Positions 27,710-36,167 of a DNA stretch of 64,000 bases are shown one piece after another (position 1 is the stretch's first letter; each line of letters opens with the position of its first letter). The stretch comes from Agromyces archimandritae. Its GTDB lineage: Bacteria; Actinomycetota; Actinomycetes; Actinomycetales; Microbacteriaceae. A model generated the notes under the pieces. That model saw only the letters and a program-made list of their open reading frames with translations. It did no database searches and was not told where the DNA came from. The stretch lies in NCBI RefSeq assembly GCF_018024495.1, contig NZ_CP071696.1:496001-560000 (forward strand), written 5' to 3'. The translations under genes were made by a program, and so were the position numbers.

Positions 27710-28465
27710 GTGACCGATGCCCCACCCGAAGCACCGCCCGTTCCGCGCCAGGGGGCCGCGTACGGCCTCATCGCCGGTGTGCTGCGGCCGCTCGCGCGTC
27801 TCATCTACCGACCGACGATCACCGGGGTCGAGAACGTGCCGAAGGACGGCCCGGTGATCTTCGCATCGAACCATCTGTCGTTCGTCGATTCGATCGTGAT
27901 CCCGCTGACGTCGCCGCGGCCGGTGCGGTTCCTCGCGAAGTCGCACTACTTCACGGGCACGGGTGTCAAGGGGTGGATCACGCGCACCTTCTTCGAGGCC
28001 ATCGGTGCGGTCAGCGTCGAGCGCGGGGCGGGGGCGGCGGCGCAGGATGCGCTGGATCAGTCCAAGCGGATCATCGACACCGGAAACGCCTTCGCGCTCT
28101 ACCCGGAGGGCACGCGTTCCCTCGACGGGCGCCTCTACAAGGGGCGCACGGGCGTCGCCTGGCTCGCCCTGGAAACGGGTGCGCCGGTCGTGCCCGTCGG
28201 CCTCGTCGGCACGCAGGAGATCCAGCCGGTCGGCGCGAAGCTCCCCCGGGTGCGGCCCGTCGCCGTGCACTTCGGCGAACCGCTCGACCTCTCCGGCCAC
28301 GGCCCGTCGACGAGCGGGCGGGCGCGGCGGGCCGCGACCGACGAGGTGATGGCCGCGATCCACGCCCGCTCGGGGCAGGAACTCGCCGGGCGGTACAACG
28401 AATCGCCTCCGGCGAACCCGATCGCCAAGCTCGCCGACCGGGTGCTGCCCCGCGAGCGCCGCTGA
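27710..28465 (+). CDS. 1-acyl-sn-glycerol-3-phosphate acyltransferase (PlsC family)
   Basis: A 251-residue membrane-associated acyltransferase for phospholipid synthesis. The catalytic NHLSFVDS (HX4D) box, FLAKSHYF, the FALYPEGTRS motif and the late VVPVGLVG segment are in the usual order. The GTG start at 27710 precedes VTDAPPEAPPVPRQG. It probably acylates lysophosphatidate, although acyl-acceptor specificity varies in the family. Confidence 0.9.
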   Translation: MTDAPPEAPPVPRQGAAYGLIAGVLRPLARLIYRPTITGVENVPKDGPVIFASNHLSFVDSIVIPLTSPRPVRFLAKSHYFTGTGVKGWITRTFFEAIGAVSVERGAGAAAQDALDQSKRIIDTGNAFALYPEGTRSLDGRLYKGRTGVAWLALETGAPVVPVGLVGTQEIQPVGAKLPRVRPVAVHFGEPLDLSGHGPSTSGRARRAATDEVMAAIHARSGQELAGRYNESPPANPIAKLADRVLPRERR

Positions 28466-28574
28466 GCGGCCGGCCGCGAGCAGCAACCCGGCCCGCCCAG
28501 ACTCGCAATTCGGCCCAGCCCTTTCGGCGGCGATTCCCAGACGCCGAGCGGCGCATCCCGGTATCGTCGGCCGG

Positions 28575-29510
28575 ATGAGCTGGGCAGGATCGCGAACGGG
28601 TGCGGAGCCCGAACGCGCCGGGCCGCGCCGCGGCATCCGCACGGCCGTCGCGGCCCTCGCCGCGCTGCTCGTCGCCGGCATCCTCGCCGCCTGCGCGAAC
28701 GCCGCCCCGAACGAGCATTTCGAACGGCGCGACCCCGACCCGGCCCGATTCGACGCCGGCCTCATCGTCAGCGACGACGGCTTCTACAACGCCGGCGCCA
28801 TGACGGAGGCGCAGATCGCCGCGTTCCTGCAGGGCCTCGACTGCCAGCCGCTCGACTTCGCCCGCTGCGTGGCCGACTACTGGCAGGACACCGACGACCA
28901 GCCCGCGGGCGGCGGCCCCGGGCACTGCGAACCGTACGAGGGCGCCGACCGCGAGCCGGCGGCGCGCATCATCAAGAAGATCTCCGAAGCGTGCGGGATC
29001 AGCCCGCGCGTGCTGCTCGTCCTCATGCAGAAGGAGCAGTCGCTGCTGACGAAGCCGACGATGTATGGCTACGAACGGGCCACGGGCTACGGATGCCCCG
29101 ACACGGCCGACTGCGACCGGCAGTACTTCGGCTTCTTCAACCAGCTCTACCATGCCGCCTGGCAGTTCCGGCAGTACACGCAAGAGCCCGAGCGCACCTA
29201 CAAGATCGGGCAGGTGGATGTCGGATACCACCCGAACGCGGAGTGCGGGGCGAGCGCGGTCGACATCCGCAACCAGGCCACGGCGAACCTCTACAACTAC
29301 ACCCCGTACCAGCCGAACGAGCAGGCCCTCGCGAACCCGGATGCGGAAGGCGACGCCTGTTCGAGCTGGGGCAACTTCAACTTCTGGCTGCTCTGGAACC
29401 GCTGGTTCGGCGACCCGACCACCGAGCGCTTCCCCGGCTTCCTGCCGCCCTGCACGGGGTTGGCGGGCGGGCAGCCGTGCCGGCCGGTTCCGGCGGTTCC
29501 GCAGGGCTGA
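28575..29510 (+). CDS. secreted lysozyme-like protein of an actinobacterial family
   Basis: A 311-residue lipoprotein or secreted protein with signal segment VAALAALLVAGILAACANA (lipobox LAAC around residue 38). The mature part has the actinobacterial family pattern: NAGAMTEAQIAAFLQGLDC, CGISPRVLLVLMQKEQSLL, TGYGCPDTADCDRQYFGFFNQLYHAAWQF, GYHPNAECGASAVDIRNQATANLYNYTPYQ. The Glu in MQKEQSL is in the place of a lysozyme-type catalytic residue. Such proteins are often annotated hemagglutinin-like or glucosaminidase-like; peptidoglycan or glycan cleavage is inferred, not shown. Several paired Cys suggest disulfides. Confidence 0.7.
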   Translation: MSWAGSRTGAEPERAGPRRGIRTAVAALAALLVAGILAACANAAPNEHFERRDPDPARFDAGLIVSDDGFYNAGAMTEAQIAAFLQGLDCQPLDFARCVADYWQDTDDQPAGGGPGHCEPYEGADREPAARIIKKISEACGISPRVLLVLMQKEQSLLTKPTMYGYERATGYGCPDTADCDRQYFGFFNQLYHAAWQFRQYTQEPERTYKIGQVDVGYHPNAECGASAVDIRNQATANLYNYTPYQPNEQALANPDAEGDACSSWGNFNFWLLWNRWFGDPTTERFPGFLPPCTGLAGGQPCRPVPAVPQG

Positions 29511-29548
29511 GCGACGCGGGCAGTGGATGCCCCGGCGCGGCCCATGCC

Positions 29549-29576
29549 CGGCCGCACCCCGCGGCGGTGCCGGCCG
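29549..29576. terminator. bidirectional hairpin between convergent genes
   Basis: CGGCCGCACC (29549-29558) pairs with GGTGCCGGCCG (29566-29576) with one bulge and a seven-base loop. It sits directly between the ends of the lysozyme-like gene and the convergent osmC gene. Confidence 0.45.
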
Positions 29577-29577
29577 T

Positions 29578-30066
29578 CTACCCCGCTTGCGGCATCCACA
29601 CCCGGGAGACGGGCTCGTGACGCACCGGGAACGCGACGGATGCGGCGATGAAGCACTTCTCCGCCGCCTCCTCGTGGATGCGGTCGGCGACCGCGAGCAT
29701 GGACGCGTCGGCGACCTCGACGACGGGCCGCAGGACGGCCTCGACGAACGCGCCGCCGCCGCGGCCGTCCTCCTCCATCGTGCCGCGGGCCGCGTCCCGG
29801 TAGCCGCGGACGATGACGCCGTGCTTGGTCGCGACGTGCAGGTACGAGAGCATGTGGCACTGGCTGAGGGCGGCCAGCAGCAGCTCTTCGGGGTTCCACC
29901 GTTCGGCGTCGCCGTGGAAGGTGCGGTCGGCCGACCCGGCGATCTCGTGCAGCTTGCCGGCGGCGCTCGTGCGGAGTTCGCGGCCGTAGGCGCGGTAGGA
30001 GGCGGTGCCCTCGCCGCGGTCGCCGAGCCACTCCGTGCGCACCTCGTATCGATGCTCGCCGAACAT
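29578..30066 (-). CDS. OsmC/Ohr family peroxiredoxin
   Basis: A 162-residue cytoplasmic OsmC-family protein, which reduces organic hydroperoxides. Both redox cysteines are present: ALSQCHMLSYLH (middle) and EKCFIAASVAFPV (near the C-terminus), and the fold landmarks NPEELLLAALS fit. It converges on the lysozyme-like gene and diverges from gabT. Ohr-type and OsmC-type activity cannot be separated here. Confidence 0.88.
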   Translation of the reverse strand: MFGEHRYEVRTEWLGDRGEGTASYRAYGRELRTSAAGKLHEIAGSADRTFHGDAERWNPEELLLAALSQCHMLSYLHVATKHGVIVRGYRDAARGTMEEDGRGGGAFVEAVLRPVVEVADASMLAVADRIHEEAAEKCFIAASVAFPVRHEPVSRVWMPQAG

Positions 30067-30137
30067 GCGGTTCTCCCTTCGCCGGGTGGCCGGGGGCGGC
30101 TGCGCACCGCCCGGCTCGAAGATAGGCTGAGCCCATC

Positions 30138-31511
30138 ATGACTGACTCTTCGCACGCGGCGGAACCCGTCGCCCCCGTGTATTCCGTTCCCCAGGAGCGC
30201 AAGATCGTGACCGCCATCCCCGGTCCGCGATCCGAGGAGCTCCACGCCAGGCGTCTGGCCGTCGTCTCCGACGGTGTGTCGAGCGCGCTTCCGGTGTACA
30301 TCGAGCGCGCGAACGGGGCGGTGCTCGTCGACGTCGACGGCAACCGTTTCCTCGACTTCGGCGCAGGCATCGGCGTGACCACGATCGGCCACACCGAGAC
30401 GAGCGTCGTCGCCGCGGCGGCCGCACAGCTGCAGGACGTCATCCACACCCTGTTCACGATCACCCCCTACGAGGAGTACGTGCGCGTCGCCGAGCTGCTC
30501 GCCGAGCACACCCCCGGCGACTGGGCGAAGAAGACGGTGCTCGTGAATTCGGGCGCCGAGGCCGTCGAGAACGGCGTGAAGATCGCCCGCAAGTACACGG
30601 GTCGGCGCGGCGTGGCGGTGCTCGATCACGCCTACCACGGGCGCACGAACCTCACGATGGCGATGAACTACAAGGCGTATCCGTATGCGACCGGGTACGG
30701 GCCGCTTGCCGGCGACGTGACCCACGTGCCCGGGTCCTACCCGTATCGCGACGGGCTTTCGGGGGTGGATGCCGCGGCGCGCACCATCGCGACGCTCGAG
30801 AAGACGGTGGGCGCCGCCGACCTCGCCTGCCTGGTCGTCGAGCCCATCCAGGGCGAGGGCGGGTTCATGGTGCCGGCCGAGGGGTTCCTGCCGACCCTGC
30901 AGGCGTGGTGCACCGAGAACGGCGTGGTGCTCATCGCCGATGAGATCCAGTCGGGCATGGCCCGTTCCGGCGCCTACTACGCGAGCGAGCTGCTCGGCCT
31001 CGAGCCCGACCTCGTGCTGAGCGCGAAGGGCATCGCCGGCGGCCTGCCGCTGGCTGCGGTCACGGGCCGTGCCGAGATCATGGATGCCTCGCAGCCCGGC
31101 GGCCTCGGCGGCACCTTCGGCGGCAACCCGGTGGCGTGTGCGGCAGCGGTCGCCGTGTTCGAGGCGATCGAGCAGAACGGGCTCCTCGCCGAGGCGCAGC
31201 GCATCGAACGCACCCTCACCGCCGGCCTCGAGCAGCTGCGCGAGCGCTACGACGTCATCGGCGACATCCGCGGCCGCGGGGCGATGATCGCGATCGAGTT
31301 CGTGCAGCCCGGAACGCGCGAGACGAGCAAGACGGCCAATGCGGATGCCGTGGCGCAGCTCATCTCGTACGCCGCCTCGCAGGGGGTGCTCTTCCTCTCG
31401 GCCGGCACCTGGGGCAACGTGCTGCGATTCCTGCCGTCGCTGGCGATGAGCGATGCCCTCATCGAAGACGCGCTCTCGGTGCTCGACGACGGACTCGCCC
31501 GGCTCGGGTGA
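30138..31511 (+). CDS. gabT: 4-aminobutyrate aminotransferase
   Basis: A 457-residue class III PLP enzyme that transfers the amino group of GABA to 2-oxoglutarate. Class III motifs are clear: LVNSGAEAVENGVKIARKYTGR, HAYHGRTNLTMAMNYK, VVLIADEIQSGMARSG, and the PLP lysine in LSAKGIAGGLPL. Length and sequence style fit actinobacterial GabT. The stop overlaps the asparaginase gene start (TGATG), so the two are co-translated. Together they provide nitrogen from GABA and asparagine. Confidence 0.9.
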   Translation: MTDSSHAAEPVAPVYSVPQERKIVTAIPGPRSEELHARRLAVVSDGVSSALPVYIERANGAVLVDVDGNRFLDFGAGIGVTTIGHTETSVVAAAAAQLQDVIHTLFTITPYEEYVRVAELLAEHTPGDWAKKTVLVNSGAEAVENGVKIARKYTGRRGVAVLDHAYHGRTNLTMAMNYKAYPYATGYGPLAGDVTHVPGSYPYRDGLSGVDAAARTIATLEKTVGAADLACLVVEPIQGEGGFMVPAEGFLPTLQAWCTENGVVLIADEIQSGMARSGAYYASELLGLEPDLVLSAKGIAGGLPLAAVTGRAEIMDASQPGGLGGTFGGNPVACAAAVAVFEAIEQNGLLAEAQRIERTLTAGLEQLRERYDVIGDIRGRGAMIAIEFVQPGTRETSKTANADAVAQLISYAASQGVLFLSAGTWGNVLRFLPSLAMSDALIEDALSVLDDGLARLG

Positions 31512-32503
31512 TGGCGACGGGCACCTTCGCAGTCGGATCATCGGTCGAGCTCGCCGTCGTGGAACGTTCCGGGTTCGTCGAGTCGCGCCATGCGGGCTCG
31601 GCGATCGTGCTGGGGCCCGACGGCGGCGTGCTCCGCGAGCTCGGGGATGTGCAGACGCCTGTGTTCGCACGGTCGAGCCTGAAGCCGTTCCAGGCGGTCG
31701 CGGTGATGTCCAGCGGCGTCACCCTCCGCGGAGAGGACGCTGCGATCGCGACGGCCAGTCATTCCGGCACCGCCCGGCACGTCGACCTCGTGCGGGGCAT
31801 CCTCGCTCGGGCGGGCGTACCCGTGGCGGCCCTCGGCTGCCCGCCCGCGCTGCCGCTCGACCGCGAAGCGCGCACGCAGCGGCTGCGCGACGGCGGCGGT
31901 CCCGAGCCGCTCGCGATGGCCTGTTCCGGCAAGCATGCGGCGATGCTGGCCGCCTGTGCCGCGAACGGGTGGGACCTTGCCGGATACCTCGACCCGACGC
32001 ATCCGCTGCAACGGCGCGTGCTGGAGGTGCTGGAGCGCCTCTCGGGCGAACGACCGGCGGCGACGGGCATCGACGGATGCGGAGCCCCCGTGCATGCGCT
32101 GAGCCTTGCCGGCCTCGCCCGCGGCATCCAGCGCGTGACGACGTCGCAGACGAGTTCGCCGTTCGCGTTGTACCGGGAGGCCGCCGAGCTGACCCTCGCG
32201 GTGCGCGAGCACCCGTGGGCGGTCGACGGGCCCGGCCGGGCCGACACCATCGCGATCGAACGCCTCGGCGTCTTCGCCAAGCACGGCGCCGAAGGCGTCA
32301 TGGTGATGAGCGCGCCCGACGGCACGACCCTCGCGCTCAAGGTGCTCGACGGCAGCGGGCGGGCGACCACCGCGATCGCGTTGCGGCTGCTCGTCGGCGT
32401 CGGGGCGCTGGATGCCGCGCGTGTGGACGAGGTCGAGACGGAACTGGATCTGTGGGTGACCGGCGGCGCCGAGCGCGTGGGGCGGATTCGGGCGAGCGTC
32501 TGA
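31511..32503 (+). CDS. L-asparaginase II family protein (AnsA/thermolabile type)
   Basis: A 330-residue asparaginase of the Rhizobium-etli-AnsA type (PF06089), distinct from the classical E. coli fold. Family landmarks: VFARSSLKPFQAVAVM, ATASHSGTARHVDLV, LAMACSGKHAAMLAAC, GIDGCGAPVHALSLAGLARG and GRADTIAIERLGVFAKHGAEG. It would hydrolyse asparagine to aspartate and ammonia in the cytosol. The ATG start at 31511 overlaps the gabT stop. Downstream lie palindromic repeats and the convergent ftsK-like gene. Confidence 0.88.
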   Translation: MATGTFAVGSSVELAVVERSGFVESRHAGSAIVLGPDGGVLRELGDVQTPVFARSSLKPFQAVAVMSSGVTLRGEDAAIATASHSGTARHVDLVRGILARAGVPVAALGCPPALPLDREARTQRLRDGGGPEPLAMACSGKHAAMLAACAANGWDLAGYLDPTHPLQRRVLEVLERLSGERPAATGIDGCGAPVHALSLAGLARGIQRVTTSQTSSPFALYREAAELTLAVREHPWAVDGPGRADTIAIERLGVFAKHGAEGVMVMSAPDGTTLALKVLDGSGRATTAIALRLLVGVGALDAARVDEVETELDLWVTGGAERVGRIRASV

Positions 32504-32518
32504 GCGGGGGCCGGCGGG

Positions 32519-32662
32519 GGTTTCGATACGGCGCCTTCGGCGCCTACTCAACCGGCGACAGTGCCCGGCCGCGCCGCACGCCGGTTGAGGAGGCGCCCCG
32601 GCGCCGTATCGAAACCCCGGCACGCCGGTTGAGTAGGCGCCCCGGCGCCGTATCGAAACCCC
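32519..32662. repeat. three palindromic repeat half-units related to the 19.1-19.8 kb array
   Basis: Half-units at 32519-32557 (GGTTTCGATACGGCGCC-ttc-GGCGCCTACTCAACCGG), 32581-32618 and 32625-32662 (both in the opposite orientation, with CCCC loop variants). They share the skeleton TCGATACG - GC hairpin - TACTC(A/G)ACCGG with the large array at 19115-19840. Like that array they fill the space between two convergent genes (asparaginase and the FtsK-like gene). Confidence 0.88.
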
Positions 32663-32680
32663 GGTCGCCGGTAGGCGGGC

Positions 32681-35482
32681 TCACGCCGGCCACCGCACGC
32701 GTTCGAGGGGGGCGCCCGGCATCGCCCGCCACAGTTGACCGCGACCCGGGTCGAGCAGTGGCGGCAGGCTGCGCTCGCGCACGAGGGCGCGGAGTTCGGC
32801 CGGTCCGCCGTCGACGAGCACGACGGCTTCGTCGCGTTCGGCCGCCAGCAGGCTCCAGTTCGCGTTCCAGGCATCCGCGTCGCCGATGAGCGCCGCCGGG
32901 CGGCCCGGCTCCGATACGCCGGCGCCCGTCGGGGCCGGCATGGCACCGATGAGCCGCGCGGGCTGCCCGGGGAAGGCCCGTTGCCAGTGTTCGAGCGCCG
33001 CACGCGGCGAAGCCGCGGCGATGAGATGCAGGCGCCCCGCCTGCACCGCGAACGGGGGCACCGCGGGGCCGGCCGGCGGCGCCGCGACCGGCTCGTGGAC
33101 GAGCTGCACGGCGCGGCCGCGCCACTGCCCCGAACCCGGCACGGCATCCGGCCGCCACAGGGCGGGGTCGCCGCCGGCCTGCGAGAGCTCGGCCCGGCCG
33201 GCATGGGCGAGCAGCAGGCTCGCCCCGAACCCTTCGACGAGGCCGTGCGCCGGCCCGCCGAGCCGCGAGGCGCTGGCCGCGACCGTGAGGCCCGAACTCC
33301 GGGCGGTGCGCAGCACCCCGGCGATCGTGTCGATCGCAGCCTGCCTGGCTTCCGGGTCCCAGTCGTGGCCGAGCCGGTCGAGGTCGTCGATCACGAGCAG
33401 TCCCGTGAGCCGCCCGCCGCGGGCCGCCGCCAGGAGATCCCAGACGCGGCTGCCGGCCCCGGCCACCCGGTGCACCGCTCCGCCCCCGGATGCCTCGAAC
33501 CCGGCCGCGATCGCGGCGAGCGCGGTCGACCGCCCGGATCCTCCGCGACCGCATACGAGCATCGGACCGTCGGTGTGCGGATGCCATTCCGCGATCGTCC
33601 GGGCCTGGCGGTCGGGTTCGTCGGCGAGGCCGAAGGCGACGCCGCCGCCGGCGGGCTCGGTGGCCAGGCGGCCGAGTTCGCCGCGTCGGAGCTCGCCGGG
33701 CAGGGGGTCGAGCCATGGTCGCCGTACGGGTGCTCCTGCCGGGTCTGCGGCGGCGATCGCGGCGATGGAGGCCTCGTCGACGAGTGCGAACTGGGCCTGC
33801 CGGACGCCGGCCGCACCCGAGCTCAGGTATCCGCGGCCTGGGGTGCCGGCTTCGATCTCGGCGGCGCGGGGGTCGCCGATGACGGCGATGCTGTCGCCGC
33901 GGTCGAGCACCCGCAACGAGACCCTGATGGGGCAGTTCGCGCTGATCGCGTCACGGACGACGCCGAGGGGCCGCTGGGCGGCCAGGACGAGGTGCATGCC
34001 GAGCGAGCGCCCGCGCTGGGCGATGTCGGCGACGATCGCGCCGAGTTCCGGGAAGCGGTCCATGAGCGCCTGGTATTCGTCGATGACGATGACCAGACGC
34101 GCGAGGGCGACGGCGTCGGGCAGGCGCGACAGCTCGGCGACGCCGGCCGTGCGGAGGATGCGTTCGCGCGCCCGGATCTCGGCGCGGATGCTCTCGAGGG
34201 CCCGGAGCGCTTCGGCGTCGTCGAGGTCGGTGACGATGCCGGCGACGTGCGGCAGGGCGCGCACGGGTTCGAAGGCGGCCCCGCCCTTGAAATCGACGAG
34301 GAGGAAGGTGAGCCGTTCGCTCGGGTGTGCGGATGCCAGGGCTGCGATCCAGGCCACGAGGAACTCGCTCTTGCCGCTTCCGGTCGTGCCGGCGACGATC
34401 GCGTGCGGGCCGTCGGCGACGAGGTCGACGGCGACCGGACCGTCGGCGCCGATTCCCAGGGTCGCGGCCAGGCGGTCGCGGCGCCGCTCGAGGCCGGGCC
34501 TCGGCAGTTCGTCGAAGGCGACGAGGTCGGGGACGGCCCCGGCGCGGCCGGCGACGCCGGCGCGTTCGGCGCGAGCGTCGAGCCGCGCGGCGAAGGCTTC
34601 GGCTTCGGCGGCGCCGAGGAGCGCGGGCGAGAAGCGGTGTGCGCGGGGGCGCACCAGTTCGGCCGTGCCCGGGTCGGGGATGCGCACGATCGTGGCGATG
34701 CCCGGCGGCAGGGCGGCCGTCTCGGTTGCGACGGCGAGGACGCATGCCGTGTCGTCGAACGCGGACCGGTCGCCGGAAGCGGTGCGGTCGAGCACGACGA
34801 TGCCGACCGGCCGGCCGCGGCCGGGGCGGTGCGCCCACGCCCACCCCTCGCCCGCGGCATCCACGGCGATGCGGTCGGGCCGCACCGCGTGCAGGCACTG
34901 CACGAGCGCCGCGCGCGCGGCCGCCCGCGCGAGGGCGGCGGGGCCGACGAAGCCGATGCCGCCGGCGAGCGGGGCGGCGACCGGAGCGGCGGCGAGGCCG
35001 GCGGCTTCGGCGAGGAGCGCGCGATCCTCCTCGCCCTGCGGTGCGCCGTCCAGGCGCAGTCCGCTCGGCATCTCGCCGCTGCCGAGGACGACGACGGGTG
35101 AATCGGCACCGTGCCAGCCCGGGCCGGCCTCCCCGGCGACCACGGTGCGCGCCGAGGGGGTCTCGGTCCAGGCGCGCAGGCGTTCGGCCTCGTGCTCGCG
35201 GGCGATGTCCGCACGCAGCGCGGCGAGGGCCTCCTCGCGCTCCTTCGCCCCGGTGCGACGGGCGCGTTTCGCGCCCCGCCGGCCGTCGAGCACCCCGGCC
35301 AGGGCGACGAGCGGGCCGAGGGCCGCGAAGACGAGGGCGAAGGGCGAGGACGTGACGACCCACAGGACGACGGCGGCGACCATCGGCATGAGGGTGCCGA
35401 GCACGGGGAACGGGTGTTTCGCGGGCTCCGGCACGGCCGGCGGCAGGGTGAGTCGGGCATGGGGCTCTGGCATGCGCCCCAT
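32681..35482 (-). CDS. FtsK/SpoIIIE (EccC-like) ATPase with two membrane segments
   Basis: A 933-residue membrane ATPase of the FtsK/EccC class. Residues about 15-60 hold two hydrophobic helices (LMPMVAAVVLWVV, FALVFAALGPLVALAGV). Module 1 has a full Walker A (GTTGSGKS, Lys371), LLVDFKGGAAF and Walker B (LVIVIDEYQALM). Module 2 is degenerate: its P-loop reads GRGGSGRST, with Arg replacing the Lys (around residue 650). Such multi-module ATPases drive type VII secretion, but no WXG100, EccB, EccD or MycP homologue was seen nearby. It lies downstream of the FHA-kinase cluster on the same strand. Start: ATG at 35482, or 35473. Confidence 0.85.
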   Translation of the reverse strand: MGRMPEPHARLTLPPAVPEPAKHPFPVLGTLMPMVAAVVLWVVTSSPFALVFAALGPLVALAGVLDGRRGAKRARRTGAKEREEALAALRADIAREHEAERLRAWTETPSARTVVAGEAGPGWHGADSPVVVLGSGEMPSGLRLDGAPQGEEDRALLAEAAGLAAAPVAAPLAGGIGFVGPAALARAAARAALVQCLHAVRPDRIAVDAAGEGWAWAHRPGRGRPVGIVVLDRTASGDRSAFDDTACVLAVATETAALPPGIATIVRIPDPGTAELVRPRAHRFSPALLGAAEAEAFAARLDARAERAGVAGRAGAVPDLVAFDELPRPGLERRRDRLAATLGIGADGPVAVDLVADGPHAIVAGTTGSGKSEFLVAWIAALASAHPSERLTFLLVDFKGGAAFEPVRALPHVAGIVTDLDDAEALRALESIRAEIRARERILRTAGVAELSRLPDAVALARLVIVIDEYQALMDRFPELGAIVADIAQRGRSLGMHLVLAAQRPLGVVRDAISANCPIRVSLRVLDRGDSIAVIGDPRAAEIEAGTPGRGYLSSGAAGVRQAQFALVDEASIAAIAAADPAGAPVRRPWLDPLPGELRRGELGRLATEPAGGGVAFGLADEPDRQARTIAEWHPHTDGPMLVCGRGGSGRSTALAAIAAGFEASGGGAVHRVAGAGSRVWDLLAAARGGRLTGLLVIDDLDRLGHDWDPEARQAAIDTIAGVLRTARSSGLTVAASASRLGGPAHGLVEGFGASLLLAHAGRAELSQAGGDPALWRPDAVPGSGQWRGRAVQLVHEPVAAPPAGPAVPPFAVQAGRLHLIAAASPRAALEHWQRAFPGQPARLIGAMPAPTGAGVSEPGRPAALIGDADAWNANWSLLAAERDEAVVLVDGGPAELRALVRERSLPPLLDPGRGQLWRAMPGAPLERVRWPA

Positions 35483-35609
35483 CACAGCAGGCGGCAGCCG
35501 CCCCGACCCCCGTTTCGGCGGATCCGTGGATGACGGACCCGCGAGACGGCCCTGTGGAGGAGGGGTCGCGACGGCGGCGGCGCGCCCGGGCATCCGCACA
35601 ACCCGACGC

Positions 35610-36167
35610 TCAGGCGACGCGGAAGCTCTGCGCCGCCATCTCCACCCGCGAGCCGCGGGGCACGAGATAGCGCCGCCCCGGTTCGCAGCGGCGCGCCGGA
35701 TGCCCCGGCCGGTGCAGGGTCGTGCCGTTGCCGCTGAATCGGTCGGCGACCCACAGGGCGCCCTCGTGCACGCCGAACTCCAGATGCGTCTTCGACACCG
35801 AACGCGTCGGATCCTCGATCGAGACGAGATGGTCGAAATGCTCCCCGGGATGCGGATGCGGGCGGCGGCCGATGAGGCCCGTGCCGAACACGGTGCGCTC
35901 CTGCCCGTCGGTGAAGTGCAGCGCGAACAGCACGGGCGCGCCGGCCTCGGAGCGCACCGGCGCCGGCCGCACGGCGTCCAGGTCGATGCTGACGACGCCG
36001 CTCTGACGCATCGATGCGCGAAGCGCGGCGCGGTCGAATCGCGTGGTGTCGGCCGGCCTCGGGTCGGGGCGCCGGCGCGACTCGGGCGTCGCCCGGGTCG
36101 AGGATCCGCACACCCCGCAGAACATGGCCGTCTCCGGCAGCTCGGCCGAGCAGATCGGGCACGTCAC
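35610..36167 (-). CDS. FHA domain protein with N-terminal zinc ribbon
   Basis: A 185-residue protein. The first residues form a zinc ribbon (CPIC ... CGVC, two CxxC pairs), followed by a variable linker and a C-terminal FHA domain (GRRPHPHPG, SVSKTHLEF, VADRFSGNGTTLHRP). FHA domains bind phosphothreonine, so a partner phosphorylated by the neighbouring kinase is likely. The GTG start at 36167 overlaps the transglutaminase-like stop (GTGA); longer frames upstream are shadows. Confidence 0.88.
   Translation of the reverse strand: MTCPICSAELPETAMFCGVCGSSTRATPESRRRPDPRPADTTRFDRAALRASMRQSGVVSIDLDAVRPAPVRSEAGAPVLFALHFTDGQERTVFGTGLIGRRPHPHPGEHFDHLVSIEDPTRSVSKTHLEFGVHEGALWVADRFSGNGTTLHRPGHPARRCEPGRRYLVPRGSRVEMAAQSFRVA

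Noticed and set aside
32736..35101. Plus-strand open frame opposite the FtsK-like gene
   Set aside because: Antisense shadow; the minus strand encodes a clear ATPase with Walker motifs.
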